64,000 nucleotides of DNA from Lunatimonas salinarum (GCF_017811155.1 NZ_JACVCV010000006.1:124001-188000), one strand, 5' to 3'. Counted from the stretch's first letter, positions 38,533 through 47,888 are shown. Notes: generated by a model from the letters alone, not told the origin. Program-made: numbers and translations.

Positions 38533-39630
38533 CTAAATCCGATCAAATGTAGGATGCTTTTTTGAAAATACGATACATCGCGCACAAAGAATCCCAATAA
38601 AGGGTGTAAAAATACTTTTCATTCGCATGATAATCCCGAGGTTGTTTAATGTTACCATATAAATCAATAGCATGCCGCCGGTAAGCAGTAAGCCCATAGT
38701 TAGAAAACGTGGAAGATGGAGGTGGGGGCGGTACCAGCAGTAGCGCACTATCGCCGCAATAAAAGCTAGCAGCAGGAGGCTGTTTTCCAGTGCAGCAGCC
38801 CATTGCCAGATTCCCACTGCTTCCCAAGGCAGGGGACGGAACAAAACGGCCCATAAGCGTTCAGGCCAAGTGTACTCATGCATCGGCACATAGCTGAAAG
38901 CCCCAAAGCTTTCCAAGAACCGTTGTTGACTGGAAAGGAAATCAGCCAAGGCCTGCAGGCTAAAAGCGGGGAGATGAGTCTGTCTCTGCAAGATTAGCAA
39001 TGCCACGATGCCTGCGGTTCCTATTGTTGACCAAAGGTACCACCTATAGGGAGCACTTCTGACGTTGGGGTCGGTGATCACGAAAAAAAGAACCATGCCA
39101 ATTAGCAGCGCCCCGTGAATGGGACGGGTCATTAGGGCTAGGAAGATTCCCAAAAGTGTCCAGTATCCATTTCTAAAAGGGCCTGCCAAACCTTTCAGCA
39201 CCCAGATGGTTCCTATCCAAAGAATGGCTTCTTTGCCCACGCCTGCGGTCCAGAAATGTATACCGGGCAAGAAGAGCGCTGCTATCCATCCGTTTGCCCA
39301 CCTACTGCTGCTGTTCCATCCCCAGTGCGCTAGCCCCAGACGCAGCAGTTCGGCAAACCCCACAAATGCCAAAAGACCATAAATCATATTGCCAACATAA
39401 TAGGGCAACCCCCATTGCTTGGCTGGGAAATAATTAAGCCATTGCATGAAAAAATTACCGTATTCAAAGTAATCCATCCATTGCGATGCCGGGCGGTAGT
39501 TCCCAATGGAAAACTCCCAATAGGCCCTTGAATCTCCTCCATGCACCATCAGGTAATGGTGAAAAACCAGCGTAAAAAGCATATGGTAAAGCAAAAGGAG
39601 AATGAAAAGACGTAAAGAGATAGTCGGCAT
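38533..39630 (-). CDS. Polytopic membrane protein, unknown function
   Basis: 365 residues from the ATG at 39630 (MPTISLRLFILLLLYHM); the frame extends upstream to about 39723 with a basic, non-membrane stretch that is probably untranslated. About ten hydrophobic segments are visible. The first loop carries the acidic GGDSRAYWEFS, a pattern seen in EpsG-like or other GT-C-like polysaccharide proteins. With the adjacent deacetylase it may act in surface glycan making. No firm family. Confidence 0.72.
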   Translation of the reverse strand: MPTISLRLFILLLLYHMLFTLVFHHYLMVHGGDSRAYWEFSIGNYRPASQWMDYFEYGNFFMQWLNYFPAKQWGLPYYVGNMIYGLLAFVGFAELLRLGLAHWGWNSSSRWANGWIAALFLPGIHFWTAGVGKEAILWIGTIWVLKGLAGPFRNGYWTLLGIFLALMTRPIHGALLIGMVLFFVITDPNVRSAPYRWYLWSTIGTAGIVALLILQRQTHLPAFSLQALADFLSSQQRFLESFGAFSYVPMHEYTWPERLWAVLFRPLPWEAVGIWQWAAALENSLLLLAFIAAIVRYCWYRPHLHLPRFLTMGLLLTGGMLLIYMVTLNNLGIIMRMKSIFTPFIGILCARCIVFSKKHPTFDRI

Positions 39631-39723
39631 GTAGGATGATAGGGTATTCGAGTGCTTAATATACGGGATATTGTTGAATTCTTTCCGGCGAAGACGTAAG
39701 GTCCGTGGTAGCGAAAAACTCAA

Positions 39724-40028
39724 TCAAGAAGCGATAGAAAGTTAAACCGGCCAAAATGGGGTTGATTTCATGATCGCTACAGACGACCGGTATGTTTTGC
39801 TTTTTTGGGGGATGGGCTTTAGTGTCCAAAAGCAGTGGACATCGGAGGTGGGTTGGCCAATGGCAAATTGTCCGGGGTAATAGAGGGTAGTCGCAACCTA
39901 AACCAGGGACAGCGCCCTACACACCCCGCCGACAGCGTGCTTTCAAAAAGAAAGAAATGGTTCTCAAATTTTGGGAGTCTAACTTCTCATGTTAAACGTC
40001 TAGCATCCACGAAAAAGGATTCTTTGGG
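39724..40028. other. Intergenic region, nothing recognised
   Basis: A gap of about 300 bp between two minus-strand genes (permease upstream, membrane protein downstream). A 145-codon plus-strand frame from 39835 runs into the permease gene in antisense and is a shadow. No repeat or terminator stands out. Confidence 0.5.
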
Positions 40029-41276
40029 TTATGCGGAGCGAATAGCCTCTACGGGATCTAATCCTGCTGCAATTGTGGCGGGCACAATGCCGGAAAGTAT
40101 TCCGATCACCGATGAAAGTCCCAAACCCAGCAGGATATTTTTAATGCTTAAAATTAGTTCTAAACACCCTAGATCCACAAAGGTAGCCGCATATACAATC
40201 CCTAGGCCGGCCAATCCACCAATTAAACTCAGGAAAACGGCTTCAAACAAGAACTGTAATAGAATGAAGTAGTTTTTGGCCCCGAGTGATTTTTGGATGC
40301 CGATGATGTTCGTTCGTTCTTTTACAGAAACAAACATGATATTGGCGATGCCGAAGCCACCGATTAGAATGGAAAATCCACCGATAACCCATCCTGCAGC
40401 GGAGATTACGGAGAAGATGGAACCTATGGCGTTTTGGATAAATTCCGATTTGTTTAATGCAAAATTATCCTCCTCAGTAGGCTTCAGCCCTCTTTTGGCC
40501 CGGAGCAATCCTGCCATTTCGTTTTCCAAGGCAATCAACTCCAGGTCATCATCAAATCCCTTGGCAGCTATAACGGGTTCAAGTCCATACCTGCCCACAT
40601 TGTACAATTTTGAAAATGCACCAAAGGGGATTAGAATGCCTTCATCCTTGGAAGGTGCATCGAACAGCCCTTCTCCTTCCTCTTCAAATAGACCGATCAC
40701 CGTAAACTTAAGACCTTTCACCTTGAACTCGCGCCCGATAGCACTGGGTTGTCCCGGAAACAGCGCATTTGCAATTTTGACACCAATAATAGCCACATTG
40801 CGAGCGGCGTTGATTTCCAGTTCCGTAAAAAACCGTCCTTCTCCTATGGGGGTTTCGTACACGTCTTTGTGACTAAAAACTACCCCTTGTAAATTACACC
40901 GCTCGTAGGCATTGCTCCCTTGTTTGGCGGTGGTTCTTGCCTCGGCAAAAATGGTTACTCCCTCGGCACTTTTCAGCCGCTCGCTCAGAAACTGGTATTC
41001 CGCATACGTTCCGGGCGGTCGACGAAAGTACTTCCACCAGGGATACTCCTGAGGCCCTGAAGAAAATGGGAATCGGTCTACCCGTATGATGTTGTTGCCT
41101 AGGAAAGAAAGACTGTTTTTGATGTTGTTCTCCAGAGAATCTACCAAGGTAAAAACGGCGATGATCGCAAAAATGCCGACTGTAACGCCTAGTAAAGAGA
41201 GCACAGTGCGGGTTAGGTTTGATTTTAGCGCCTGCATGGCAAAGCGAAAGCTCTCCCAGATTAGTCGAAATACCAT
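40029..41276 (-). CDS. MacB-like ABC transporter permease
   Basis: 415 residues from the ATG at 41276 (MVFRLIWESFRFAMQAL); a TTG four codons upstream is less likely. One membrane segment near the N-terminus (LTRTVLSLLGVTVGIFAIIAVFTL), a large periplasmic MacB-type domain (about 50-285), then three membrane segments (about 295-410) and the C-terminal PATIAAGLDPVEAIRSA signature of FtsX/MacB permeases. No ATPase or membrane-fusion gene is adjacent, so its partner is elsewhere. It is divergent from queA. Confidence 0.92.
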   Translation of the reverse strand: MVFRLIWESFRFAMQALKSNLTRTVLSLLGVTVGIFAIIAVFTLVDSLENNIKNSLSFLGNNIIRVDRFPFSSGPQEYPWWKYFRRPPGTYAEYQFLSERLKSAEGVTIFAEARTTAKQGSNAYERCNLQGVVFSHKDVYETPIGEGRFFTELEINAARNVAIIGVKIANALFPGQPSAIGREFKVKGLKFTVIGLFEEEGEGLFDAPSKDEGILIPFGAFSKLYNVGRYGLEPVIAAKGFDDDLELIALENEMAGLLRAKRGLKPTEEDNFALNKSEFIQNAIGSIFSVISAAGWVIGGFSILIGGFGIANIMFVSVKERTNIIGIQKSLGAKNYFILLQFLFEAVFLSLIGGLAGLGIVYAATFVDLGCLELILSIKNILLGLGLSSVIGILSGIVPATIAAGLDPVEAIRSA

Positions 41277-41339
41277 CACACTTAACAAGTTGAAATAAAA
41301 CTATTTGGCAATATAGATACAATTAGGCAATATTCTTGC

Positions 41340-41347
41340 TATCTTTG
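41340..41347 (+). promoter_or_regulatory. -7 promoter element upstream of queA
   Basis: TATCTTTG matches TAnnTTTG exactly. It is 155 bp before the queA ATG, so the queA leader would contain the whole dispersed repeat. No TTTG lies at the right distance upstream. Confidence 0.5.
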
Positions 41348-41398
41348 CATTTTTTATGACTGAGACAAAAGCTAGAACAAATACCTAATATCTTACAG

Positions 41399-41509
41399 AT
41401 GAAATCGAGCATGACCTACCCGTCACACACCGGGATGCCCCGATAGCTATCGGGACAAACATGCGAGATTCCATGTGACCACTGAAAAACAATTATAGAC
41501 ACATGAAAT
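41399..41509 (+). repeat. Dispersed intergenic repeat, queA copy
   Basis: A unit starting ATGAAATCGAGC, containing the palindrome CCCCGATAGCTATCGGG (41438-41454), and ending AATTATAGACACATGAAAT, where that ATG is the queA start at 41503. The same unit lies upstream of pth (62746-62859), with few substitutions and three indel bases. A 15-codon frame (41399-41446, MKSSMTYPSHTGMPR then TAG) is open. The palindrome is a well-known kind of intergenic repeat in Bacteroidota. Confidence 0.8.
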
Positions 41510-42552
41510 TATCAGATTTCAAATTTGAAGTTCCCAAAAAACTTATTTCTCTATACCCTACTGAAAATCGCGATGAATCCCGCCTAATGGTGGTGCACAG
41601 ATCCACCGGAAAAATCGAACACCGGGTGTTCAAGGAAGTCATTGATTATTTCAATGACGGAGATGTTTTTGTGACAAACAACACCAAAGTATTTCCTGCT
41701 CGTCTATATGGCAACAAAGAAAAGACGGGTGCTAAGATAGAGGTGTTTTTGCTGCGGGAACTAAACCGTGAACTCAGACTTTGGGATGTATTGGTAGATC
41801 CGGCCCGAAAAATTCGAGTAGGCAATAAGCTTTATTTCGGCGATAGTGACCTGGTAGCAGAAGTAATCGACAATACGACCTCAAGAGGCCGGACTATCCG
41901 GTTTCTGTTTGACGGTACGGACGAAGAGTTTTTTAAAACCATCGATATTTTGGGAGAAACCCCTATTTTGAAAGATTTTATAGAGCGTGAAGTAGACAGT
42001 TCGGACCGTGAGCGCTATCAAACGATATATGCAGAGCACGTAGGCGCAGTAGCTGCACCTACTGCCGGATTGCATTTTACCCCGCACCTGCTCAAGCGAT
42101 TGGAAATCAAAGGGGTTTCGGTAAGTCCGATTACGCTACACATTGGTTTGGGAACGTTCCGACAGGTAGACGTGGAAGACCTCACCAAACACAAAATGGA
42201 CTCGGAAAATTACGACATACCCCAACAGACCGTGGACTTGGTGAACAAGGCATTGGATAGCAAAAAGCGGGTGGTAGCAGTAGGGACAACTTCTCTGAAA
42301 ACCATCGAGTCTTCGGTGACAGCGAATGGTCGCCTGAAGGCCAGTTCCGGATGGACCGACAAGTTTATCATTCCTCCTTATGAGTTTAAAATCGCCAATT
42401 CATTGATTACCAATTTTCATTTGCCTGAATCCACACTGTTGATGACTACGTCGGCATTTGGCGGATACGATCTCATTATGAAAGCCTATCAAGAGGCGAT
42501 CAGGGAAAAATACCGGTTTTTCTCCTACGGAGATGCCATGTTGATACTCTAA
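41503..42552 (+). CDS. queA: S-adenosylmethionine:tRNA ribosyltransferase-isomerase
   Basis: 349 residues, the usual QueA length. The enzyme moves the ribosyl group of S-adenosylmethionine to 7-aminomethyl-7-deazaguanine in tRNA, making epoxyqueuosine. Family segments are visible: [17 protein letters not shown] (about 51-67), [10 protein letters not shown] (about 185-194), [11 protein letters not shown]-type ([11 protein letters not shown] in relatives; here [11 protein letters not shown]) and the C-terminal [17 protein letters not shown]. The ATG is part of the upstream dispersed repeat. Confidence 0.97.
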   Translation: MKLSDFKFEVPKKLISLYPTENRDESRLMVVHRSTGKIEHRVFKEVIDYFNDGDVFVTNNTKVFPARLYGNKEKTGAKIEVFLLRELNRELRLWDVLVDPARKIRVGNKLYFGDSDLVAEVIDNTTSRGRTIRFLFDGTDEEFFKTIDILGETPILKDFIEREVDSSDRERYQTIYAEHVGAVAAPTAGLHFTPHLLKRLEIKGVSVSPITLHIGLGTFRQVDVEDLTKHKMDSENYDIPQQTVDLVNKALDSKKRVVAVGTTSLKTIESSVTANGRLKASSGWTDKFIIPPYEFKIANSLITNFHLPESTLLMTTSAFGGYDLIMKAYQEAIREKYRFFSYGDAMLIL

Positions 42553-42560
42553 TTCACGAG

Positions 42561-42581
42561 GGCGCCTAGGGCGCCTTTTTT
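42561..42581 (+). terminator. Intrinsic terminator after queA
   Basis: GGCGCC-TAG-GGCGCC followed by a run of T (42576-42581), immediately after the queA stop. Confidence 0.85.
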
Positions 42582-42631
42582 CGTGTGTTAGCCCAAAGCA
42601 GCAGGATATAGCTGGGTTAGTTTGCGTTTTT

Positions 42632-42661
42632 TTTGCCATGTGTAGGCCTTCGCTAAATTTG
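42632..42661 (+). promoter_or_regulatory. Consensus Bacteroidota promoter of ispD
   Basis: TTTG (42632-42635), 18 bp, then TAAATTTG (42654-42661), an exact match. ATG follows at 42740. Confidence 0.7.
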
Positions 42662-42739
42662 AGCGAGTAAGCCGCAAATACCAGGCTAGCCAAAAGTAAA
42701 GGAAGAAAGAGATTACTGACCAGAATACCTGATAAAAAA

Positions 42740-43420
42740 ATGACACGATCAGTCATAATAGTTGCCGGAGGAAGCGGTTTGCGTATGGGATCGCCTATCG
42801 CCAAGCAATATATACCAGTGGGTGGAGTGCCGATCCTAATGCGTACCTTGCAAGCCTTTCATTCTTTCGACGAAACCATGCAACTGGTACTGGTCTTGCC
42901 AGAAAAAGACATGGGATTCTGGAGGGATCTCTCCAAGCAGTATGGGTTTCGCATACCTCACGAAGTGGTCGCCGGTGGTCAGTCCCGGTTCCAATCAGTT
43001 AGAAACGGTCTTAGCGCAGTGCCTGAAGGGCAAAGTTTGGTGGCGATTCACGATGGTGTGCGTCCATTTGTTTCTTCTGAAATAATAAGGCAAAGCTTTG
43101 AGCAGGCTGCTAGCACAGGAAGTGCCATCCCTGTGGTGCCTCTCAAAGATTCCCTAAGACGGGTAGGGGCAGACGGGCAATCTGTGTATCAAGACAGGCA
43201 GGCCTATCGGTTGGTGCAAACCCCTCAGACTTTTCAGGTTACCCGGATAAAGAGCGCTTTTTTGGTTGAAGAAAGTGATGCCTTTACCGATGATGCGACG
43301 GTGTATGAACATCAGGGCTGGCAGGTTCACCTAGTCGAAGGAGATCCCGAAAATATCAAGATTACGACTCCTGAGGATCTCCGTTATGCGGAGTTTTTGG
43401 TTGGTAAGCGTAAGATTTAG
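42740..43420 (+). CDS. ispD: 2-C-methyl-D-erythritol 4-phosphate cytidylyltransferase
   Basis: 226 residues. IspD couples CTP to methylerythritol phosphate in the non-mevalonate isoprenoid pathway. The nucleotide-binding start VAGGSGLRMG and KQY (residues about 8-24), VAIHDGVRPFV (about 100-110), and the C-terminal EGDPENIKITTPEDL are family signatures. It has its own promoter and is followed by a 236-bp gap. Confidence 0.96.
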   Translation: MTRSVIIVAGGSGLRMGSPIAKQYIPVGGVPILMRTLQAFHSFDETMQLVLVLPEKDMGFWRDLSKQYGFRIPHEVVAGGQSRFQSVRNGLSAVPEGQSLVAIHDGVRPFVSSEIIRQSFEQAASTGSAIPVVPLKDSLRRVGADGQSVYQDRQAYRLVQTPQTFQVTRIKSAFLVEESDAFTDDATVYEHQGWQVHLVEGDPENIKITTPEDLRYAEFLVGKRKI

Positions 43421-43656
43421 CTAATTAGGTGTGTTGCTCACCGATGGAAATCCGGTATTTACCGATATATTGGCAGGCATGGCCTATTTCCGAGAGGGGA
43501 TTTGCATGGGAATGCCTAAGTTTAGCTCATCATTCAATCAATTGCACCGCAACGCCTGCTAGGCAACGTTCCTGATTTGGGATATTTGCCAGTGGAATCT
43601 CAAGCGCTTTTGTCGGTGTTCGCTAAGTCACGTCCGCTCACGTAAATTATTGACAT

Positions 43657-44388
43657 ATGAAATCAGATAACCAACGTACCCTTGGTGTGATCGTTTTGGT
43701 CATAGGCACCGCGCTTCTGCTTAAGCAATTTGGAGTGGTATTCCCTTCATGGATTTTCTCATGGCCGATGATACTTTTGGCCTTGGGAGTGGTCATTGGG
43801 TTCAAACATGGTTTTACAAACACAGCCTCCCTGGTCCTTCTTGGTATCGGTACATTCTTCCTTCTTCGAAACAACGATGTGCTTCCTTTTGGTGCTGAGA
43901 AGATGCTGTTACCGGTAGGATTGATTGTTTTGGGTATTTTTCTGTTAATGAAAAAAAAAGGAAAAATTGGTAATTGGGAGGGCAATTACGATCGGTTTGA
44001 ACGAAAGCTGCGAACCGGCAAGGCAGGTAGACAGCAGGAAGGGGATCCGTCGGACTACCTAAACGTAGAAGCGGTCTTTTGTGGAATCAAACGAAAAAGT
44101 ATCTCAAAGGCCTTTAAGGGAGGAGAGATTACCACCATATTCGGAGGCACGGATGTTGATCTCAGCCATGCCGACTTGGAGGGGCCTGCTGTGATAGATT
44201 TGTCGGTGGTCATGGGGGGGGTTAAGTTGATCGTGCCTTCGCATTGGGATGTTTCCTTTGGAGTCACTAACATTGCTGCTGGCGTAGAAGATAAACGGCT
44301 GCCTCATATGGCTTCTTTCGAAAGTGGTAAGAAGCTCATCCTTACGGGTACCGTTATTTTCGGTGGGATAGAAGTCAGCAGTTATTAG
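43657..44388 (+). CDS. LiaF-like membrane protein (DUF5668 N-terminus)
   Basis: 243 residues. Four hydrophobic segments (about residues 8-105) form a LiaF_TM/DUF5668-like N-terminus. A cytoplasmic C-terminal domain of the cell wall-active antibiotic response (LiaF) kind follows: FCGIKRKSISKAFKGGEITTIFGGTDVDLSHA and VVMGGVKLIVPSHWDV. In Firmicutes LiaF holds back the LiaS kinase until the envelope is damaged. Here the next gene, one base away, is a LytS-type kinase rather than LiaS. Confidence 0.86.
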   Translation: MKSDNQRTLGVIVLVIGTALLLKQFGVVFPSWIFSWPMILLALGVVIGFKHGFTNTASLVLLGIGTFFLLRNNDVLPFGAEKMLLPVGLIVLGIFLLMKKKGKIGNWEGNYDRFERKLRTGKAGRQQEGDPSDYLNVEAVFCGIKRKSISKAFKGGEITTIFGGTDVDLSHADLEGPAVIDLSVVMGGVKLIVPSHWDVSFGVTNIAAGVEDKRLPHMASFESGKKLILTGTVIFGGIEVSSY

Positions 44389-44389
44389 C

Positions 44390-45454
44390 ATGGATAGTCT
44401 GATCCGGAATACGGTGACAAAGGGTGGAAGTGGGTGGTTTTATGCGGGGCTTTTTGGTGTATTGGCCGTGGCAGCCATTCTGCTATTCATATATTACCGT
44501 GGGCTGGACGAATATATTCTTGTCGATGGTGGCCTTCACGCAGCCTTGGTAACAGCGGGTACTTTCTTGCTTTATCAGGTATATCCATTTCTTCGGCTTT
44601 CCGGTCCCACGTATTTGCCGGCGCTGAGTTTTCCTGCTATTCTGGGTCTGGCAGTCGTTTTTTGGGGTAAAATCATGCTTCAGTGGATTTGGGGGGAGGG
44701 GGATTACCTGGGTTTTGTCGAGCATTCGTTGCCGCTTCGTATGGCCTTTGTCCTATTGTTGTTTTATGGAATGTCCTTGTGGATACTGTGGCAGCAAGAG
44801 CGGGAGCGAAGTTGGGCGGTCAAAGAGCGGGAGATGTTGACCGAACGGCTTTTGAGGGAATCGGAGCTTCAGCACCTCCGTATGCAGCTGCAGCCACATT
44901 TTTTGTTTAATAGCCTGAATTCGGTGAGCGCGTTAATGTCCAGGGATCCAGAGCGTGCCCGACAAATGCTGTTGAAATTAGCCGATTTTTTTCGGCTGTC
45001 GATTCAGAAGCATGGAGCTGAGAATGAGCCATTGGATAGGGAGTGGCAGCGAATTCGACTATATTTGGATATTGAAAAAATCCGATTTGGCAATCGCCTT
45101 CAGGTAGACATGGTGATGGGCGAAGGCTTGGAAGGTTGGGTGTTGCCCGCGCTATTGATGCAGCCGCTGGTAGAAAATGCCGTTAAATTTGGTTTGTACG
45201 GAGTGGTGGATGCGGTTGTCATTCGCATAGAGGCGCAAGAGGTTCAGGGTGTGCTGCATATAGTCGTATCTAATCCTTGTGACCTAGATTCCCTTCAGCC
45301 TCCCGGAACCGGATTTGGTTTGGATAGTGTGCGCCGTAGGCTCTACCTTCTCTACGGACGAAATGACCTGTTGCAATATCAGCTTCAAAACAACCGGTTT
45401 ACTGCAACGCTACAAATTCCCAAGGCCCATGACAAAGACAGTAATCATCGATGA
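44390..45454 (+). CDS. LytS-type sensor histidine kinase
   Basis: 354 residues. Four hydrophobic segments (about 16-135) lead to a short coiled coil and a PF06580 kinase core with MQLQPHFLFNSLNSVSAL, the phospho-acceptor being His170. The ATPase has LLMQPLVENAVKFGLYG (N box) and GTGFGLDSVRRRLYLLYG (G box). It starts one base after the LiaF-like gene and its end overlaps the next gene by 26 bp, so all three are one operon. Confidence 0.93.
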   Translation: MDSLIRNTVTKGGSGWFYAGLFGVLAVAAILLFIYYRGLDEYILVDGGLHAALVTAGTFLLYQVYPFLRLSGPTYLPALSFPAILGLAVVFWGKIMLQWIWGEGDYLGFVEHSLPLRMAFVLLLFYGMSLWILWQQERERSWAVKEREMLTERLLRESELQHLRMQLQPHFLFNSLNSVSALMSRDPERARQMLLKLADFFRLSIQKHGAENEPLDREWQRIRLYLDIEKIRFGNRLQVDMVMGEGLEGWVLPALLMQPLVENAVKFGLYGVVDAVVIRIEAQEVQGVLHIVVSNPCDLDSLQPPGTGFGLDSVRRRLYLLYGRNDLLQYQLQNNRFTATLQIPKAHDKDSNHR

Positions 45455-46166
45455 CGAGCCGCTGGCACAAGAAGTACTGGAGGAGTTTCTCCGCGACCAC
45501 CCAGATATACAGGTGGTAGGAAAGTTCCTCAACGGATTTGAAGGGATTAAGGGGGTACAAGAACTCCGTCCCGACTTGGTGTTTTTGGATATTCAGATGC
45601 CGAAGATCAATGGGTTCGAGCTGTTGGAGCTGCTGGACGATGCGCCTGAGATCATTTTTGTAACGGCCTACGACGCATATGCACTGAAGGCTTTTGAAGT
45701 ACAGGCATTGGATTACCTATTAAAGCCCTATAGCCGAGAACGCCTTGCGCAGGCGTTGGATCGGTTTCGGAAACAAAAGTGGAAGGCCGGTACAGGACAG
45801 TTGGATGGGAGTGCTTTGCGTATGTTTTATCCGGAGGGCCTTTCCCGAATCGTGGTGAAGACGGGGAATAAGGTCGATGTAATCCCCGTCCCGGAAATTC
45901 AGTACCTGTGTGCGGAGGACGATTATGTGGGCATCGTAACGGCGAAGGCAAAATATTTAAAGCTAAAACCCTTGAAGTATTTTGAGGAATCAATGGATCC
46001 TCACAAGTTTGTCCGGGTACACCGCTCCTATATGGTTAACATTGCCGAAGTGACCCGAATAGAACCTTATGAAAAAAACCGGCAGCACCTGGTTTTGCGG
46101 TCTGGACAACGAATCCCGGTAAGCAGGCAGGGAGCGATTCGATTAAATGAGGTTTTTAAGGTATAA
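45429..46166 (+). CDS. LytTR-type response regulator
   Basis: 245 residues from the ATG at 45429 (MTKTVIIDDEPLAQEV). The longer frame from 45315 would start well inside the kinase gene. Receiver domain with DDE at 8-10 and phospho-acceptor Asp54 in FLDIQMP; the LytTR domain (about 135-240) has YLCAEDDYVGIVTAKAKYL and VRVHRSYMVNIAEV. Overlaps the kinase by 26 bp and completes the trio. Confidence 0.94.
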   Translation: MTKTVIIDDEPLAQEVLEEFLRDHPDIQVVGKFLNGFEGIKGVQELRPDLVFLDIQMPKINGFELLELLDDAPEIIFVTAYDAYALKAFEVQALDYLLKPYSRERLAQALDRFRKQKWKAGTGQLDGSALRMFYPEGLSRIVVKTGNKVDVIPVPEIQYLCAEDDYVGIVTAKAKYLKLKPLKYFEESMDPHKFVRVHRSYMVNIAEVTRIEPYEKNRQHLVLRSGQRIPVSRQGAIRLNEVFKV

Positions 46167-46167
46167 A

Positions 46168-46199
46168 AAAACTCCCAAGGGTTAGCTTGGGAGTTTTTC
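46168..46199. terminator. Bidirectional intrinsic terminator
   Basis: Arms ACTCCCAAG (46171-46179) and CTTGGGAGT (46186-46194), 6-nt loop, A-run on the left and T-run on the right, between the convergent LytTR and DUF2795 genes. Confidence 0.9.
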
Positions 46200-46203
46200 A
46201 TTT

Positions 46204-46425
46204 TTAATACTCGTCTTCATTGAAGAAGAAATCATCTTTGGTGGGGTAATCCGGCCAGATTTCTTCGATGTTTTCATAGGGCTCCCCGTCGTCTTCCAGT
46301 TCCTGAAGGTTTTCGACCACTTCCAGCGGAGCGCCGGAACGGATGGCAAAGTCAATCAATTCATCTTTGGTGGCGGGCCAAGGTGCATCTTCCAAGTAGG
46401 AGGCAAGTTCTAATGTCCAATACAT
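46204..46425 (-). CDS. DUF2795 small acidic protein
   Basis: 73 residues from the ATG at 46425 (MYWTLELASYLEDAPWPATK); a frame extends 13 codons up to 46464 but the shorter one matches the family. It has the DUF2795 pattern WPATKDELIDFAIRSGAP, a three-helix fold, and an acidic tail with the segment EDDGEPYENIEEIWPDYPTKDDF. Function unknown; very common in Bacteroidota. Confidence 0.82.
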   Translation of the reverse strand: MYWTLELASYLEDAPWPATKDELIDFAIRSGAPLEVVENLQELEDDGEPYENIEEIWPDYPTKDDFFFNEDEY

Positions 46426-46502
46426 AGTATACACAGTTAAGAATGGTCCCTTTCGGGTTGGCAAAAATAGGTGTCTTAATTTACGATTTAATGCTAAACG
46501 GT

Positions 46503-47750
46503 TTATGGCGTAGATAGTTCCCGCAACAGGAAATTTTTTACATCCATCTTCCGGATATAGCTATTGATCTTGCGCTGCAAGATGGTGTCAAAATCCCTTT
46601 CGTTGGTTCGAAAGTTCTCTGCATTGCTTTTTACAGTGTCCAACTCCTTCTGATCCCGGGCTATCAAGTCTTTCAATATCCCGGCTTTGATAATGTTTTT
46701 TTCTTCTGTGGACTTGCCGTCAAAATCCTCGTACTTTGAGTGACAGAGCTTGTTAAGAAATGATTTTTCATACACCAAATCCGTTGAGAATACGAAAGTC
46801 TTGATGCTTTGTTGTGCGTTTCGGGGCTTTTTAGGAGGTAATTTTTTCCACTCGGCCTGCAGACGTTTTGCCTCCGCCATGGTAGCTGGGGAGGAAGGTC
46901 CTTTGGAAAGGATACGCATCTCTTGTGCCAGTTTTTCCATTTTACGCAGCAAAAGTCCCGGGCTTAACGTGGGACCGCTTTGCATCACGCGTTTGTACTT
47001 GGAGAATATCCGGTTATTCAATTTTGAAAATTCATCCCAAATGGGCTGTCGCTTGTCGGCGGGTACTCTCCCTGCTTCCTTCCATTGCTTTTGGATTTTT
47101 TTGCTGATTTCGAAAGCCAATTTCACATCTGCCAAATCATGGGCCTGACGGGCTTGGACAAGGAGGTCTTCGTATGTTTTTAGGTTTTGTTCAGCCTGCA
47201 ACGCCAAGGTGTCAAAGTAATTCTTGCGGTTTCCGTAAAAGACATCCAGAGCTTGTTGGAAGCGTTCTTCTGTTTCCTGCTCCACGGCTTTCTCCACCGG
47301 GCCAGTTTTGAGCCAGCGTAGTTTGATGTTTTTAAAATCCTCCGAGGCCTGCTTCCAGTCGGTGCTGTGCATGAGGTTTTCAGCTTCCTCAATTAGCCCA
47401 TGCTTGATTTCAAGGTTGCGTTCACGGTTAGTTTGAATGATTTCTTCAAGGAATTTCTCTTCTTCTTCCAAATCGGAAATGAGAGCGGGGAAATCACCAA
47501 GTGCATCACTGCTGTACAGGGAATTTTTCAGGTGGATAAGTTTCATCAAAAAAGAACCTTTGTTCTGATTTTCCTGGATATCCTGTTTGAGTTTTTCTAC
47601 TTTCTCCCGTATCATTTGGAACCTAGCCTCAAAATATTGGATCGTAGAGGCCTCGTTTTCTTTTACTTCGCCGATCACCCTGTCTTCTTGGCCTAAGAAA
47701 CCTTTTAGGTAGACTTTATCGTCCTTAATGTATCCATAGGGATGTTCCAT
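46503..47750 (-). CDS. DUF349 domain-containing protein
   Basis: 415 residues, very largely helical coiled coil with repeating DUF349 units (for example WKQASEDFKNIKLRWLKTGPVEK about 131-153 and IQKQWKEAGRVPADKRQPIWDEF about 222-244). In other bacteria DUF349 proteins are of unknown function; a cytoplasmic RNA- or nucleic-acid-associated role has been suggested for some. The start ATG at 47750 leaves 138 bp to the divergent ettA gene. Confidence 0.87.
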   Translation of the reverse strand: MEHPYGYIKDDKVYLKGFLGQEDRVIGEVKENEASTIQYFEARFQMIREKVEKLKQDIQENQNKGSFLMKLIHLKNSLYSSDALGDFPALISDLEEEEKFLEEIIQTNRERNLEIKHGLIEEAENLMHSTDWKQASEDFKNIKLRWLKTGPVEKAVEQETEERFQQALDVFYGNRKNYFDTLALQAEQNLKTYEDLLVQARQAHDLADVKLAFEISKKIQKQWKEAGRVPADKRQPIWDEFSKLNNRIFSKYKRVMQSGPTLSPGLLLRKMEKLAQEMRILSKGPSSPATMAEAKRLQAEWKKLPPKKPRNAQQSIKTFVFSTDLVYEKSFLNKLCHSKYEDFDGKSTEEKNIIKAGILKDLIARDQKELDTVKSNAENFRTNERDFDTILQRKINSYIRKMDVKNFLLRELSTP

Positions 47751-47843
47751 GGTGGTATGCGGGTTCGTTTTTTACTGGTGATTTTTCTAAACTGCAAATT
47801 AATTAAATATGCCTCATTTATCCTAAGAAAGGCGATTTTTTAC

Positions 47844-47851
47844 CATCTTTG
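47844..47851 (+). promoter_or_regulatory. Possible -7 element upstream of ettA
   Basis: CATCTTTG, one base off TAnnTTTG, 37 bp before the ATG. No -33 box seen. Low confidence. Confidence 0.3.
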
Positions 47852-47888
47852 TGCCTTGTTGCCAAGGTAAAAACAAAGACAAAAAGAT

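Noticed and set aside
39835-40272. 145-codon plus-strand frame
   Set aside because: More than half lies antisense to the MacB-like permease; composition is that of a shadow frame.
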